DNA from: Nocardioides turkmenicus
GTDB lineage: Bacteria > Actinomycetota > Actinomycetes > Propionibacteriales > Nocardioidaceae
Assembly (NCBI RefSeq): GCF_011045035.1
Contig: NZ_JAALAA010000001.1
Span: 390,566 to 454,565 of the forward strand
DNA length: 64,000 nucleotides
Direction of reading: 5' to 3'
Shown: positions 1-7,653 of the stretch, piece by piece
Layout: each line of letters opens with the position of its first letter
Position numbering within the stretch: the first letter of the stretch is position 1
The notes under the pieces: model-generated
Databases searched by the model: none
Told to the model about the DNA's origin: nothing
Seen by the model: only the letters and a program-made list of their open reading frames with translations
Translations under genes and position numbers: made by a program

Positions 1-443
1 GCGGTCTCGTACAGGATGATCGCACCCGCGAACCCACCCGTCGCCGAGCCGACGATCACCGCCAGGCTCGTGGAAATGAACAGCGCGTTGCCCAGTCCCC
101 AGCCGGCCCGGAAGCCGACGATGCCGTCCACGCCGTCGACCGTGCCGGCCAGCCCGGCGAACACCACGATCAGCACCAGACCGAGGATCAGGGTCCACTT
201 CGCGCCGATCCGGCTGGAGACCCAGCCGACCCCGAGCATCGCCACCGCGGTCACGACCAGGTAGCTGGTGAACAGCAGCGACACCTGCGCGGGCGTCGCC
301 TCCAGCTCCTCGGCGAGCACCGGCAGGATCGGGTCGACGAGCCCGATGCCCATGAACGACACCACGCACGCGAACGCGACCGCCCACACGGCGCGAGGTT
401 GCTTGAACGGACTTGCGACAGCTGCCCCAGAGTGGGAGCCCAT
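1..443 (-). CDS. MFS transporter (N-terminal part, cut by window edge)
   Basis: The first ~147 residues of a major facilitator superfamily transporter; the rest lies outside the window. The protein starts at an ATG at 443 with a purine-rich stretch just upstream. It has hydrophobic helices and a DPILPVLAEEL stretch after the first helix, which is typical of DHA1/DHA2-type drug exporters. It lies 58 bp downstream of a MarR-type regulator on the same strand, so it is probably the efflux pump that regulator represses. Substrate cannot be told from the sequence. Confidence 0.8.
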   Translation of the reverse strand, partial: MGSHSGAAVASPFKQPRAVWAVAFACVVSFMGIGLVDPILPVLAEELEATPAQVSLLFTSYLVVTAVAMLGVGWVSSRIGAKWTLILGLVLIVVFAGLAGTVDGVDGIVGFRAGWGLGNALFISTSLAVIVGSATGGFAGAIILYET

Positions 444-501
444 ACTTCTTGCCTCTTCTCAGACGTTTGTTTCTCGTACGCGTCACCGGCAGGCCGGCGT
501 G

Positions 502-939
502 TCAGGAATCGAGCACGGCGTCGACCAGCCGGCCCAGCGCGGGCAGCGCGGCCGCGATCGCGGCACGGTCCTCGGCGGAGACCCTGGCCAGCGCGGCGTC
601 GAGCACCCGGGCCCGCTGGCCGCGCCTGGTCTCGAGGACCTCTCGCCCGGCAGCGGTGATCTCGAGCAGGACCGCTCTACGGTCTGCGTCGTCGGCGACG
701 CGGGCGACCAGCGCTTGCTGGGTGAGCCGGTTGACCAGCTGCGTCATCGCAGGCTGGCTGACCCCGGCGATCCTGGCGAGGTCGGTGACCCGCTGCGCTC
801 CCGTCCGGGCCAGTACGCCGAGCACCGTCGCCGCGGTCGGCGAGATGTCTCCCGCCGTCGACACCTCACGCACCAGTCGCACCACCTTCTCGAGGGCGAG
901 CGACAGGTCACGGCCGGAGGCTGGCGACGTACTCACCAC
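502..939 (-). CDS. MarR family transcriptional regulator
   Basis: A 145-residue winged-helix regulator. The helix-turn-helix region reads RVTDLARIAGVSQPAMTQLV (about residues 53-72), followed by a wing with the DDADRRAVLLEIT signature (about 83-95) and a C-terminal dimerisation helix. Length is normal for MarR. The start is GTG at 939 (or the next codon, also GTG). No Shine-Dalgarno sequence precedes it and a palindromic operator runs right up to the start codon, so translation is probably leaderless. It likely represses itself and the MFS gene downstream. Confidence 0.85.
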   Translation of the reverse strand: MVSTSPASGRDLSLALEKVVRLVREVSTAGDISPTAATVLGVLARTGAQRVTDLARIAGVSQPAMTQLVNRLTQQALVARVADDADRRAVLLEITAAGREVLETRRGQRARVLDAALARVSAEDRAAIAAALPALGRLVDAVLDS

Positions 940-970
940 AGAAACATAACATATCTATGTTATGTTTCTG
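939..970. promoter_or_regulatory. Perfect 32-bp inverted repeat, probable MarR operator
   Basis: Arms CAGAAACATAACATA and TATGTTATGTTTCTG match perfectly over 15 bp with a 2-nt centre. The site begins in the GTG start codon of the marR-like gene. It contains TATGTT (953-948 on the minus strand), eight nt from the start codon, which can serve as the -10 box. A bound repressor would therefore cover both -10 and +1. Assigning it to this MarR protein is inference from position and symmetry. Confidence 0.8.
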
Positions 971-1021
971 GTTGCGGAGCAGCTGTCTCATCCGTCACAG
1001 CGCACAGGCTACGAGCGCGCC

Positions 1022-2833
1022 TCACCAACCAGTAGGCATCTTCGACGGCTCGGTGCCCGTCGGGGGGACACCGTAGCGGCGCAGCGCGAAGGACATGATC
1101 TGCGAGAAGACAGGGCCGGTGACGGAACCACCGCCACCGCCGTTGCCGGGGTTGTGGATGGCCACGTAGACCGTGAAGCGGGGGTCGTCGGTGGGGGCGA
1201 AGCCGCCGAAGGAGACCGTGGTGGTGCCGTCGTAGCACTTGCACTCGGAGTTGACCCGCTGCGCGGTGCCGGTCTTGCCGGAGACCCGGTAGCCGGGGAC
1301 GGCGGCCTGCTTGGCGGTGCCGTTGACCGGGTCGTTGATGACCCGCTCCATCATCTCCGCGGTCTGGGTGGCGGCCTCCTGGGACACCACCCGGTTGCGC
1401 TCGGCGGTGTCGGTGCCGACCTCGGCGCCGGAGTTGTTGGTGGCGCTCCCGACGATCAGGCTCGGGTCGATGCGTACGCCGCCGTTGGCGATCGTGTTGA
1501 GCGCGGCGGTCATCTGCACGGCGTTGACCGAGATGGACTGGCCGAAGTCGATGCGGTCCTCGTTGGCGTCGTTCCAGGTCTCCGGCGAGGCCAGCAGACC
1601 CGCCGACTCGGTGTCGAGGCCGAGACCGGTGCGCTGGCCCTGGCCGAAGGCCGACAGGTACTCGCGCAGCTGGCCGTCGGCGTACTTGTCGGCAGCCATC
1701 ACGGTGCCGATGTTGGAGGACTTCGCGATCACGCCGGCGAGGGTGAGCTTCTCGACGCCGTGGGGATACCAGTCGCGGATCGGTGCGCCGCCGGACATGT
1801 AGGACTCCGGCACCCGGATCCGGGTCGACGGTGAGACGAGCCCCTGGTCGAGGAGGCCGGCGACGGTGAGCACCTTCTGCACCGAGCCCGGCTCGTAGAC
1901 GTTGGAGAGGGCGTTGCTCCCCCGCAGCGCCTTCGGCGAGGCCGCAGGGTCCCGGGCGTCGAAGGTCGGGTAGTCGACGAGGCTGAGGATCTCGCCGGTC
2001 TGGGTGTCCATGACCACGGCCATCCCCGACTCCGCGCGCGACTTCTGCACCGCGTCCATCAGGGTCTGCTGCACGTAGTACTGCAGGTCGCGGTCGATGG
2101 TGAGGGTCAGGTCGTTGCCGTTGACGGGGTCGACGCGGTTGTTGGTGCCCAGCGGCATCCGGGTGCCGCTGACCGGGCTGGTCGCGTCGTACTCGGCGTG
2201 GCCGTCCTTGCCGGCCAGGTGCTTGTCGAAGGCGGCCTCGAGACCGGCGAGGGGGCCGTCGTTGCCCATGAAGCCGACCAGGTTGGCCGCGACGTCACCG
2301 TTGGGGTAGTTGCGCAGCGGGTCACGGCTGGTCCACAGCCCCTGGAAGCCCTCCTTGCCCGCCTTCTCCACCGCGGCGGTGGCCTGGGTCGCGGGCACCT
2401 GACGCTTGATGTACTGGAACCGGCTGCCGTCCTTGCGCAGCTTGGCCAGCGCCGAGGCGTAGTCGACACCGAGCTCCTTGGCCAGGAACGCGGCGATCGC
2501 CGGGGCGTCCTTCTTGGTCTGCTTCGGGTCGGCCAGGACCATCAGCCCGTCGGAGGAGTCGGCCAGCGCCTCGCCGTCCCGGTCGAGGATCTCGCCCCGC
2601 TCGGCCGGCAGCACGACGTCGACGACGTTCTCGGCGGCCGCCATCGCGGCGTACGAGTGGGGGTCGATGCCCTGCAGCTGCACTAGCCGGCCACCGAAGA
2701 CCGAGAGGACCATCGCCACCAGGATGAAGCCGACGCGGAGCCGGATGTGCACCGGCCCGCGTCGCTGCGTGGCCTTGGGGCCCGGGCGTCGCGCCGGCCG
2801 GCGGACCTTCCGCTGGAGCTGTCGCCTGGCCAT
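1022..2833 (-). CDS. ftsI: Class B penicillin-binding protein, septal transpeptidase FtsI/PbpB
   Basis: A 603-residue septal peptidoglycan transpeptidase. It has a basic cytoplasmic N-terminus, one membrane helix (about residues 32-50), a PBP dimerisation domain (NYPNG near 175) and a transpeptidase domain. Catalytic motifs are present: SxxK as SVQK with Ser317, SxN as S372-S373-N374, and KTG at 520-522. No PASTA domain follows. The ATG is preceded by GGGGAGGAG. It is the last gene of mraZ-rsmH-ftsL-ftsI, 12 bp after the FtsL-like gene. Confidence 0.93.
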   Translation of the reverse strand: MARRQLQRKVRRPARRPGPKATQRRGPVHIRLRVGFILVAMVLSVFGGRLVQLQGIDPHSYAAMAAAENVVDVVLPAERGEILDRDGEALADSSDGLMVLADPKQTKKDAPAIAAFLAKELGVDYASALAKLRKDGSRFQYIKRQVPATQATAAVEKAGKEGFQGLWTSRDPLRNYPNGDVAANLVGFMGNDGPLAGLEAAFDKHLAGKDGHAEYDATSPVSGTRMPLGTNNRVDPVNGNDLTLTIDRDLQYYVQQTLMDAVQKSRAESGMAVVMDTQTGEILSLVDYPTFDARDPAASPKALRGSNALSNVYEPGSVQKVLTVAGLLDQGLVSPSTRIRVPESYMSGGAPIRDWYPHGVEKLTLAGVIAKSSNIGTVMAADKYADGQLREYLSAFGQGQRTGLGLDTESAGLLASPETWNDANEDRIDFGQSISVNAVQMTAALNTIANGGVRIDPSLIVGSATNNSGAEVGTDTAERNRVVSQEAATQTAEMMERVINDPVNGTAKQAAVPGYRVSGKTGTAQRVNSECKCYDGTTTVSFGGFAPTDDPRFTVYVAIHNPGNGGGGGSVTGPVFSQIMSFALRRYGVPPTGTEPSKMPTGW

Positions 2834-2845
2834 CGCTCTCCTCCC

Positions 2846-3436
2846 CTACCGGGCCTCGCCCGTGGACGTACGCTGCTCCTCGGCCGCCTGCTTCTCTGCC
2901 GCCTCCTGGCGCTTCTTCTCCGCCAGCTCGGCCGCCTTCTTCTTCGCCGCGGCCGCCTCGGCCGCCTTCTGCTCGGCGACCTGCACGCTGTAGGGCTTGG
3001 CCACCTTCGGGTGCAGCGGCGGTGTCGCGGAGCGGTCGGCCGGCACCGCCTCGCCCTCGACCTTGGCCTCGGGTACCCGCAGCATGGCCGCGTTCTGTGG
3101 GACGACCATGCCCAGCTTCTTCGCCGCGGCAGCGATCTTGTGCGGGTCCTCCATCTTCTTCAGCTCACCGTCGAGCGCCTGCTCCCGGGCGGCCAGGGTG
3201 GTCGCCTGCTCCTGGAGGCGCTGCTCCTGGAAGGCCGACTGCTGCATGGAGGTGTTGAAGACGAGCAGACCCACGACCCCGCCGACGAGCAGCATCGACA
3301 CGAGCACGACGAACGGCAGCCGCGGGGCCAGCGGGGCCGGAAGCGGCTCCGGGACGGCGGCGAGCCGGGGCTGGGTGGTCTCGGCCGCCCGGTCCGGGCG
3401 GCGCGCGGGCGCCTGTGGCGCGGCGGCGATGCTCAT
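2846..3436 (-). CDS. ftsL: FtsL/FtsB-like bitopic division protein
   Basis: A 196-residue bitopic membrane protein in the usual ftsL position. It has a Pro-rich cytoplasmic N-terminus, one transmembrane helix (about residues 41-60) and a coiled-coil stretch (about 62-95) ending in [16 protein letters not shown], the typical end of the FtsL/DivIC family. The tail beyond residue 140 is an unusually long Ala/Lys/Glu-rich helix-forming segment. Its ATG overlaps the rsmH stop by 4 bp (ATGA), implying translational coupling. The assignment rests on topology and position because this family is poorly conserved. Confidence 0.8.
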   Translation of the reverse strand: MSIAAAPQAPARRPDRAAETTQPRLAAVPEPLPAPLAPRLPFVVLVSMLLVGGVVGLLVFNTSMQQSAFQEQRLQEQATTLAAREQALDGELKKMEDPHKIAAAAKKLGMVVPQNAAMLRVPEAKVEGEAVPADRSATPPLHPKVAKPYSVQVAEQKAAEAAAAKKKAAELAEKKRQEAAEKQAAEEQRTSTGEAR

Positions 3437-4443
3437 CTGGTCGCTCCAGGGGTTGACTTGGCTGTGTTGTCTCGTGGGTTGGATCGGGGCTTGATGCGCT
3501 CCACCGCGCGCAGTCGCACCGAGGCGGCGCGCGGGTTCTCCTCGATCTCTTCCTCGGTGGCCTGCTCGGCACCACGGGTGAGCAGGCGGAAGGACGGCTC
3601 CGCGTCGGGCGGCACGAACGGCAGGTCGGGAGGTACGTCCAGCTTGGTCGCCTCGGCGAAGGCCCGCTTGGTGAGCCGGTCCTCCAGCGAGTGGTAGGAC
3701 TCGACGACCACGCGTCCGCCGACGCCGACGGCCTCGAGCGAGGCCGGCAGTGCCGTACGCAGCGCCCCGAGCTCGTCGTTGACCTCCATCCGCAGCGCCT
3801 GGAAGGTGCGCTTGGCCGGGTGGCCGCCGGTGCGACGGGCCGGTGCCGGGATCTCCGCGTAGAGGAGCTCCACGAGCGGTCCCGAGGTCGTGAACGGCTG
3901 CTTCTCGCGACGCTTGACCACGGCGTGGGCGATCTTCTTGGCGAACTTCTCCTCGCCGTAGTCCCGCAGGATCCGGGTCAGGTCCGCCACCGAGTAGGTG
4001 TTGAGGACGTCCGCCGCGGTCTGGCCGCGGGTCGCGTCCATCCGCATGTCGAGCGGCGCGTCCTCGGCGTAGGCGAACCCACGCTCCCGCTGGTCGAGCT
4101 GCATCGAGGAGACGCCGAGGTCGAAGAGCACCGCCTGGACCTCGTCCAGACCCTGCCCGGCGACCACGTCGAGGATCTCGTCGTAGACCGCGTGGACGCC
4201 GGTCCAGCGGTCGCCGAAGCGCGCCAGCCGCTCCCCGGCGATGCCGAGGGCGTAGGTGTCGCGGTCGATGCCGATCACCCGTGAGCCGGGGACGCGCTCG
4301 AGGACCGCCTCGGTGTGGCCGCCGTGACCGGTCGTGCAGTCGACGAGGACACCGCCGTCGGCGAGCGCCGGCGCGAGCAGGTCGACGATGCGGTCGAGCA
4401 TCACCGGCACGTGCTTCTGGTTCGTCACCGCCTCGACCCCCAT
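3433..4443 (-). CDS. rsmH: 16S rRNA (cytosine-1402-N4)-methyltransferase RsmH (MraW)
   Basis: SAM-dependent methyltransferase that modifies C1402 of 16S rRNA. It has the family N-terminus [15 protein letters not shown], the SAM-binding [14 protein letters not shown] and the motifs [16 protein letters not shown] and [15 protein letters not shown] at 4443 gives 336 residues. A GTG at 4428 with GAGG upstream is also possible, while the open frame extends to 4509 but that part lacks conservation. It overlaps ftsL by 4 bp and is preceded by a long structured leader. Confidence 0.93.
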   Translation of the reverse strand: MGVEAVTNQKHVPVMLDRIVDLLAPALADGGVLVDCTTGHGGHTEAVLERVPGSRVIGIDRDTYALGIAGERLARFGDRWTGVHAVYDEILDVVAGQGLDEVQAVLFDLGVSSMQLDQRERGFAYAEDAPLDMRMDATRGQTAADVLNTYSVADLTRILRDYGEEKFAKKIAHAVVKRREKQPFTTSGPLVELLYAEIPAPARRTGGHPAKRTFQALRMEVNDELGALRTALPASLEAVGVGGRVVVESYHSLEDRLTKRAFAEATKLDVPPDLPFVPPDAEPSFRLLTRGAEQATEEEIEENPRAASVRLRAVERIKPRSNPRDNTAKSTPGATR

Positions 4444-4509
4444 CGCACGGCTTCGTCTGGTGTGTGTTCTCCCCCGCCTCTTGGCAGAGCCACGGGCTGA
4501 CAACGCCAC

Positions 4510-4628
4510 GGATCCGCAGAGCCAGGTCTCATGCCCGCTCCGTCACCACCTGTGCCGTCCGGAACCGGGGAAGGTGCCCCGGATGGCTGGATGAGTGGAG
4601 CGGGACTGAGACCTCGTCCTGCGGATCC
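4510..4628 (-). promoter_or_regulatory. Long structured leader before rsmH (candidate mraW-type RNA)
   Basis: Between mraZ and rsmH the transcript can form a long hairpin. 4510-4531 pairs with 4607-4628 as a 10-bp stem (GGATCCGCAG with its complement) and an 8-bp stem (AGGTCTCA with its complement), separated by a 4x4 internal loop. After a 2x2 loop, 4534-4541 pairs with 4597-4604 (8 bp). The 55-nt apical region holds another hairpin, CCGGGG/CCCCGG at 4565-4582. Structured actinobacterial leaders called the mraW RNA motif are known at this position. Whether this one fits that family model needs a covariance search. Confidence 0.6.
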
Positions 4629-4675
4629 GCTGTTGACTTGTCTTGTTTCTGTCGCTTTGTCGATCTGTCCCTTTA

Positions 4676-5098
4676 TCAGTCCGTCGACTCGTCGAGGTCC
4701 GCGAACTTGGCCTGTGCACCCGCGGAGTACTCCGCCCACCTGGCCGGGTCCCAGATCTCGATCCGGTCCATCACACCGATCACGACCACGTCCTTGACGA
4801 TCCCGGCGTAGTCACGCAGGAGCGGCGGGATGCCGATCCGGCCTTGCTTGTCCGGTGTCGTCTGCTCGGCCCCCGCAAAGAGGACACGGGCGTAGTCGCG
4901 TGCGTCCCGAGAGGTGAGCGGCGTCTGCTGGGCCCGCTGCGCCTCCTGCATGAAGACGTCCTCGGGCCACACCACGAGGCAGTTCTCCTGACCTTGCGTC
5001 ACGACAACCCCCTCCGCCAGTCGTTCTCGGAACTTTGCGGGAAGGAAGATCCGGCCCTTCTCGTCGAGCTTCGGCGTGTACGTGCCCATGAAGAACAT
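4676..5098 (-). CDS. mraZ: MraZ, transcriptional regulator of the division/cell-wall cluster
   Basis: A 140-residue protein with two SpoVT/AbrB-like MraZ repeats: residues 1-50 (GTYTPKLDEKGRIFLPAKFR) and 75-125 (TPDKQGRIGIPPLLRDYAG), both with the conserved D-x-K/Q-GRI-x-(L/I)P core. MraZ forms ring oligomers and represses its own promoter in E. coli (known for the family). It is the first gene of the cluster, and four 10-bp-spaced G-rich repeats lie immediately upstream. ATG at 5098; an ATG three codons in is also possible. Confidence 0.95.
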   Translation of the reverse strand: MFFMGTYTPKLDEKGRIFLPAKFRERLAEGVVVTQGQENCLVVWPEDVFMQEAQRAQQTPLTSRDARDYARVLFAGAEQTTPDKQGRIGIPPLLRDYAGIVKDVVVIGVMDRIEIWDPARWAEYSAGAQAKFADLDESTD

Positions 5099-5136
5099 GT
5101 GCTCGCCCCCGCGGTCAGCTCAACGTGGATCGTTCC

Positions 5137-5171
5137 TCCACTTTGCCCCACCGTACCCCACAATCCCCCAC
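5137..5171 (-). promoter_or_regulatory. MraZ-binding repeats: four GTGGG boxes at 10-bp spacing
   Basis: On the minus strand, upstream of mraZ, the boxes GTGGGGG, GTGGGG, GTGGGG and GTGGAG end at 5171, 5161, 5151 and 5141, exactly 10 bp apart. MraZ in other bacteria binds TGGGN direct repeats separated by 5 nt, which is this arrangement. The site lies 39-73 bp before the mraZ start and is the likely autoregulatory operator. Confidence 0.85.
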
Positions 5172-5340
5172 ATTCAAACCACCTTCCTCCCCCACGAGGT
5201 GTTTTCGCACCACATGCCGCTTCAGCGGCAGGCCCTAGCCGTCCCTCAGGCAGGTCACAGTCGGGACAATGGCGCAGACGCCCGTAGGCGCTACCCCGTA
5301 CGGTGTTCCCATAAGCAGGTGTGAGTCGGAAGGACGCGAC

Positions 5341-6330
5341 GTGACGACGCCGTTGGAGGCCGCAGGACCGGGCCCAGCCCATGGGGCAGAGATCGAGACA
5401 TTGGTGCGGGTCGCGGGCCGCATTCGCGACAGCATCGAGAAGGTGATCGAAGGAAAGACCGACGTCGTCGACTCCACGCTCACCGTGCTCCTCGCCGAGG
5501 GGCATCTCCTGATCGAGGACGTCCCGGGGGTCGGCAAGACCCAGCTGGCGAAGGCGCTGGCGCGCTCGATCGACTGCTCGGTGCGGCGTATCCAGTTCAC
5601 GCCCGACCTGCTCCCGAGCGACGTCACCGGAGTGTCGATCTTCAACCAGAACAGCCGGGAGTTCGAGTTCCGCCCGGGTGGCATCTTCGCCAACATCGTG
5701 GTGGGCGACGAGATCAACCGCGCCTCCCCCAAGACCCAGTCGGCGCTGCTGGAGTGCATGGAGGAGCATCAGGTCACCGTCGACAACGCGACCTACCAGC
5801 TGGAGTCGCCGTTCATGGTGATCGCGACCCAGAACCCGATCGAGATGGAGGGGACGTACGCCCTCCCCGAGGCGCAGCGCGACCGGTTCATGGCACGGGT
5901 CTCGATCGGCTACCCGCCGGTCGGCTCCGAGATCGCGATGCTGGCCAGCCACAGCGCGGCCAACCCGCTCGACGACCTCGACCCGGTGACCGACGCCGCG
6001 GAGATCCGCAAGCTCATCGGCGTCGTCAACCAGGTCTACGTCGCCGACGCCGTCCGCCGCTACACGGTCGCCCTGACCGCGGCGACCCGCGCCAACAACG
6101 AGCTGGCCCTGGGCGCCTCGCCCCGGGCCAGCCTGCACCTGCTGCGGGCCGCGAAGGCTCATGCCGCCCTGCACGGACGCGAGTTCGTCCTCCCCGATGA
6201 CGTACGCAGGCTGACCGGCCCGGTCCTTGCCCACCGTCTCCTCCCCAGCGCCTCTGCGGCGATGCACGGACGTTCGGTCACCGACATCCTCGAGACCATC
6301 GTGTCCGCCGTGCCGGTGCCGCAGACCTGA
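5341..6330 (+). CDS. MoxR-family AAA+ ATPase
   Basis: A 329-residue AAA+ chaperone-like ATPase. Walker A is VPGVGKTQ (about residues 61-68) and the Walker B/sensor region is VVGDEINRASPKTQSALLECMEE (about 120-142). The lid helices at the end fit the MoxR family. GTG at 5341 was chosen because GGAAGGA lies 6-7 nt upstream; the open frame extends further without conservation. It heads a MoxR-DUF58-transglutaminase set, a combination that recurs in bacteria and is thought to act on cell-surface or folding processes. The client is unknown. Confidence 0.9.
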   Translation: MTTPLEAAGPGPAHGAEIETLVRVAGRIRDSIEKVIEGKTDVVDSTLTVLLAEGHLLIEDVPGVGKTQLAKALARSIDCSVRRIQFTPDLLPSDVTGVSIFNQNSREFEFRPGGIFANIVVGDEINRASPKTQSALLECMEEHQVTVDNATYQLESPFMVIATQNPIEMEGTYALPEAQRDRFMARVSIGYPPVGSEIAMLASHSAANPLDDLDPVTDAAEIRKLIGVVNQVYVADAVRRYTVALTAATRANNELALGASPRASLHLLRAAKAHAALHGREFVLPDDVRRLTGPVLAHRLLPSASAAMHGRSVTDILETIVSAVPVPQT

Positions 6331-6360
6331 CCTGCCGGGCCGAGCACCAGGGAGAGAGCG

Positions 6361-7653
6361 ATGCGCGAGGCGCTGTCCGGACTGACCGTCCGGGGCCGGG
6401 CGTTCCTGGCCGCCGGGATCACCGCGATCGTCTGCGGGATCCTGCTGGACCAGTCGACGCTGTCCAGGATCGGGATGCTGCTCGTCGCGCTGCCGCTGGT
6501 GACCGCGGTGGTCGCCGCGTGGGGCCGCTACCGGCTGGCTCTCGTACGCCACATCGAGCCCCACCTGACCGAGGCCGGCCAGCCCGCCAGGGTCGAGCTC
6601 ACCATCGCCAACGAGGGCCGGATCCCCACCGGGACCCTGCTGCTGGAGGAGACGGTGCCCTACGCCCTGGGCGGTCGCCCGCGCTTCGTGGTCGACCGGA
6701 TCGGCTTCGGCTGGCGCCACAGGCTCGGCTACCAGGTCCGCTCGGAGATCCGCGGCCGCTTCGACATCGGTCCGATGCGCGTGACGGTCGCCGACCCGTT
6801 CGGCCTGGTCGAGCTCAACCGCGCCTTCCAGTCCACGCAGCCGTTCACGGTCACCCCGCGGGTGCTCCCGCTGCCGTCGACACCGCTGACCGGCAACGCG
6901 ACCGCGTCCGGCGACTCCCGGCCGCGCGCCTTCATCGGCGGGAGCGCGGAGGACGTCACGGTGCGTGAGTACCGGCGCGGCGACGAGCTGCGGCGGGTGC
7001 ACTGGCGCAGCTCGGCCCGGCTCGGCGAGCTGATGGTGCGCCGCGAGGAGCAGCCCTGGCAGGCCCGGGCCACCGTCTTCCTCGACAACCGCCGCTCGGT
7101 CCACCGGGGTCAGGGCGCGGGCTCCTCCTTCGAGCAGGCCGTCGTGGTCGCCGCCTCGGTCGCGGTCCACCTGGTCGAAGCCGGCTACTCCGTACGCCTG
7201 GTGACCTCCGCCGGCACCTCGCCCGGCGCCAACCTCGCCGGTGAGCTCAACGCCGGCTGGCACGACCGTGAGGGTCAGGCCGACGCTGCCGCTCTGCTGG
7301 AGGCGCTCGCCGTCGTGGAGACGGTCCAGCACCACCGCATCGACGCCTCCTGGATCGGCGAGGCCGGCCAGGGCGGGGTCACCGTCGCGGTCCTCGGCTC
7401 CCTCGATGAGGAGGACGCCGCCGTGCTTCGCCGGGTGCGACACCACACCGGAGCCGCCCTCGCCTTCGCGCTCGACGTGGACGGCTGGAGCGCGGTGCAC
7501 CTCGCACCCGAGCAGCAGCGGCCCAGCGGCGTACCTCTGCTCATCCAGAACGGGTGGAAGGCGGTCGAGCTCGGGATCGGCGACTCGGTGGCGACGCGCT
7601 GGCGCGAGCTCGGCACCCGAGGCGCGGCCGCCGGAGCGGGGATGGCGCGATGA
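6361..7653 (+). CDS. DUF58 domain-containing membrane protein
   Basis: A 430-residue protein with two N-terminal membrane helices (about residues 12-30 and 37-55), a beta-rich segment and the DUF58 core with signature VREYRRGDELRRVHWRSS (about 201-218), followed by a von Willebrand A-like region. DUF58 proteins accompany MoxR ATPases and are taken to be their partners; no enzymatic activity is established. It starts 30 bp after moxR and its TGA overlaps the next ATG by 4 bp, so the three genes form an operon. Confidence 0.88.
   Translation: MREALSGLTVRGRAFLAAGITAIVCGILLDQSTLSRIGMLLVALPLVTAVVAAWGRYRLALVRHIEPHLTEAGQPARVELTIANEGRIPTGTLLLEETVPYALGGRPRFVVDRIGFGWRHRLGYQVRSEIRGRFDIGPMRVTVADPFGLVELNRAFQSTQPFTVTPRVLPLPSTPLTGNATASGDSRPRAFIGGSAEDVTVREYRRGDELRRVHWRSSARLGELMVRREEQPWQARATVFLDNRRSVHRGQGAGSSFEQAVVVAASVAVHLVEAGYSVRLVTSAGTSPGANLAGELNAGWHDREGQADAAALLEALAVVETVQHHRIDASWIGEAGQGGVTVAVLGSLDEEDAAVLRRVRHHTGAALAFALDVDGWSAVHLAPEQQRPSGVPLLIQNGWKAVELGIGDSVATRWRELGTRGAAAGAGMAR

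Noticed and set aside
4443..4509. Longer rsmH starting at 4509
   Set aside because: The extra 22 residues are Arg/Ser-rich without conservation. The family N-terminus begins near HVPVML, after ATG 4443 or GTG 4428.
5137..5171. CRISPR-like periodic repeat upstream of mraZ
   Set aside because: The period is 10 bp with no spacers, and the boxes match MraZ-binding repeats.
4999..7500. Long open frame of 833 codons on the minus strand opposite moxR and DUF58
   Set aside because: It mirrors the codon pattern of two well-supported plus-strand genes. Its protein is low-complexity Arg/Gly/Ala/His text with no domain, as expected in high-GC DNA.
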